Part shown: piece by piece, positions 5,982-6,056 of the stretch | How positions within the stretch are numbered: the stretch's first letter is position 1 | How the letters are laid out: each line of letters begins with the position of its first letter | NCBI GenBank assembly: GCA_937907975.1 | Contig: CALEQS010000282.1 | Span: forward strand, 1-6,056 | Direction: 5' to 3' | Source of the DNA: an uncultured Clostridia bacterium | GTDB taxonomy: Bacteria; Bacillota; Clostridia; Oscillospirales; Oscillospiraceae | DNA: 6,056 nucleotides | Notes under the pieces: generated by a model | Seen by the model: only the letters and a program-made list of their open reading frames with translations | Databases searched by the model: none | Told to the model about the DNA's origin: nothing | Translations under genes and position numbers: made by a program

Positions 5982-6055
5982 CAATTTTGGTCGATCAATT
6001 TTAATTTCTGCACACGGGACATCTGTTTGATCTCGTACTCCCGCCGCAGAGCGGC
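5981..6055 (-). CDS. C-terminal fragment of an unidentified gene (runs off the window)
   Basis: The minus-strand frame entering from the right edge encodes 24 residues and ends at TGA (5981-5983). The peptide is charged and helix-like, with LRREYEIKQMSRVQKLK near its end, and its codons mostly end in G or C like the neighbouring genes. The stop abuts a strong terminator, which fits a true gene end. The other two minus-strand frames also stay open for a short distance, so the frame is chosen on codon use and the stop-terminator position. I do not recognise the protein from this fragment. Confidence 0.5.
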   Translation of the reverse strand, partial: AALRREYEIKQMSRVQKLKLIDQN

Positions 6056-6056
6056 G

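Noticed and set aside
6042..6056. Inverted repeat CGCCGC-AGA-GCGGCG at the right edge.
   Set aside because: It lies inside the proposed coding tail, has no T-tract after it, and is cut by the window edge. A short GC palindrome is expected by chance in GC-rich coding sequence.

Overview
This 6056-base window looks like ordinary chromosomal housekeeping DNA from a fairly GC-rich member of the Clostridia. A family such as Oscillospiraceae is plausible but is inference. The grounds are strong Shine-Dalgarno sites of the AAGGAGGTG type, sigma-A-like promoters in AT-rich gaps between G/C-ending coding sequence, compact intrinsic terminators, and a Bacillus-type PurF with a short propeptide and iron-sulfur cysteines.

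Layout from left to right: a YbaK/EbsC-family aminoacyl-tRNA deacylase on the plus strand (148-633) converges on purF (694-2085, minus), and the two share a hairpin terminator at 651-685. The rest of the window reads on the minus strand. In transcription order, right to left, it holds: the last 24 codons of an unidentified gene (5981-6055) ending in a terminator; a secreted polysaccharide deacetylase (5181-5885); a Uup-like ABC-F ATPase (3332-5119); an HMGL-like DRE-TIM aldolase of unknown substrate (2269-3237) ending in a terminator; and purF.

The minus-strand genes do not look like one functional operon. Good promoters stand before the ABC-F gene (TTGAAA-17-TATAAT) and the aldolase gene (TTTACA-17-TATAAT), and a weaker one before purF. 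No terminator is visible between deacetylase and ABC-F or between ABC-F and aldolase, so read-through across these three is possible up to the hairpin at 2229-2255. The functions are unrelated: cell-wall or surface sugar modification, ribosome-associated ATPase, an unknown aldolase, the first step of purine synthesis, and tRNA proofreading.

Three start codons were moved inward from the longest open frame because the Shine-Dalgarno sequence only fits the internal ATG (148, 2085, 5885). I found no mobile element, CRISPR array, tRNA, rRNA or clear riboswitch, and no convincing novel system. The points most worth a second look are two palindromic motif copies before purF, a 22-bp near-palindrome in the leader of the aldolase gene, and that aldolase's unknown substrate.
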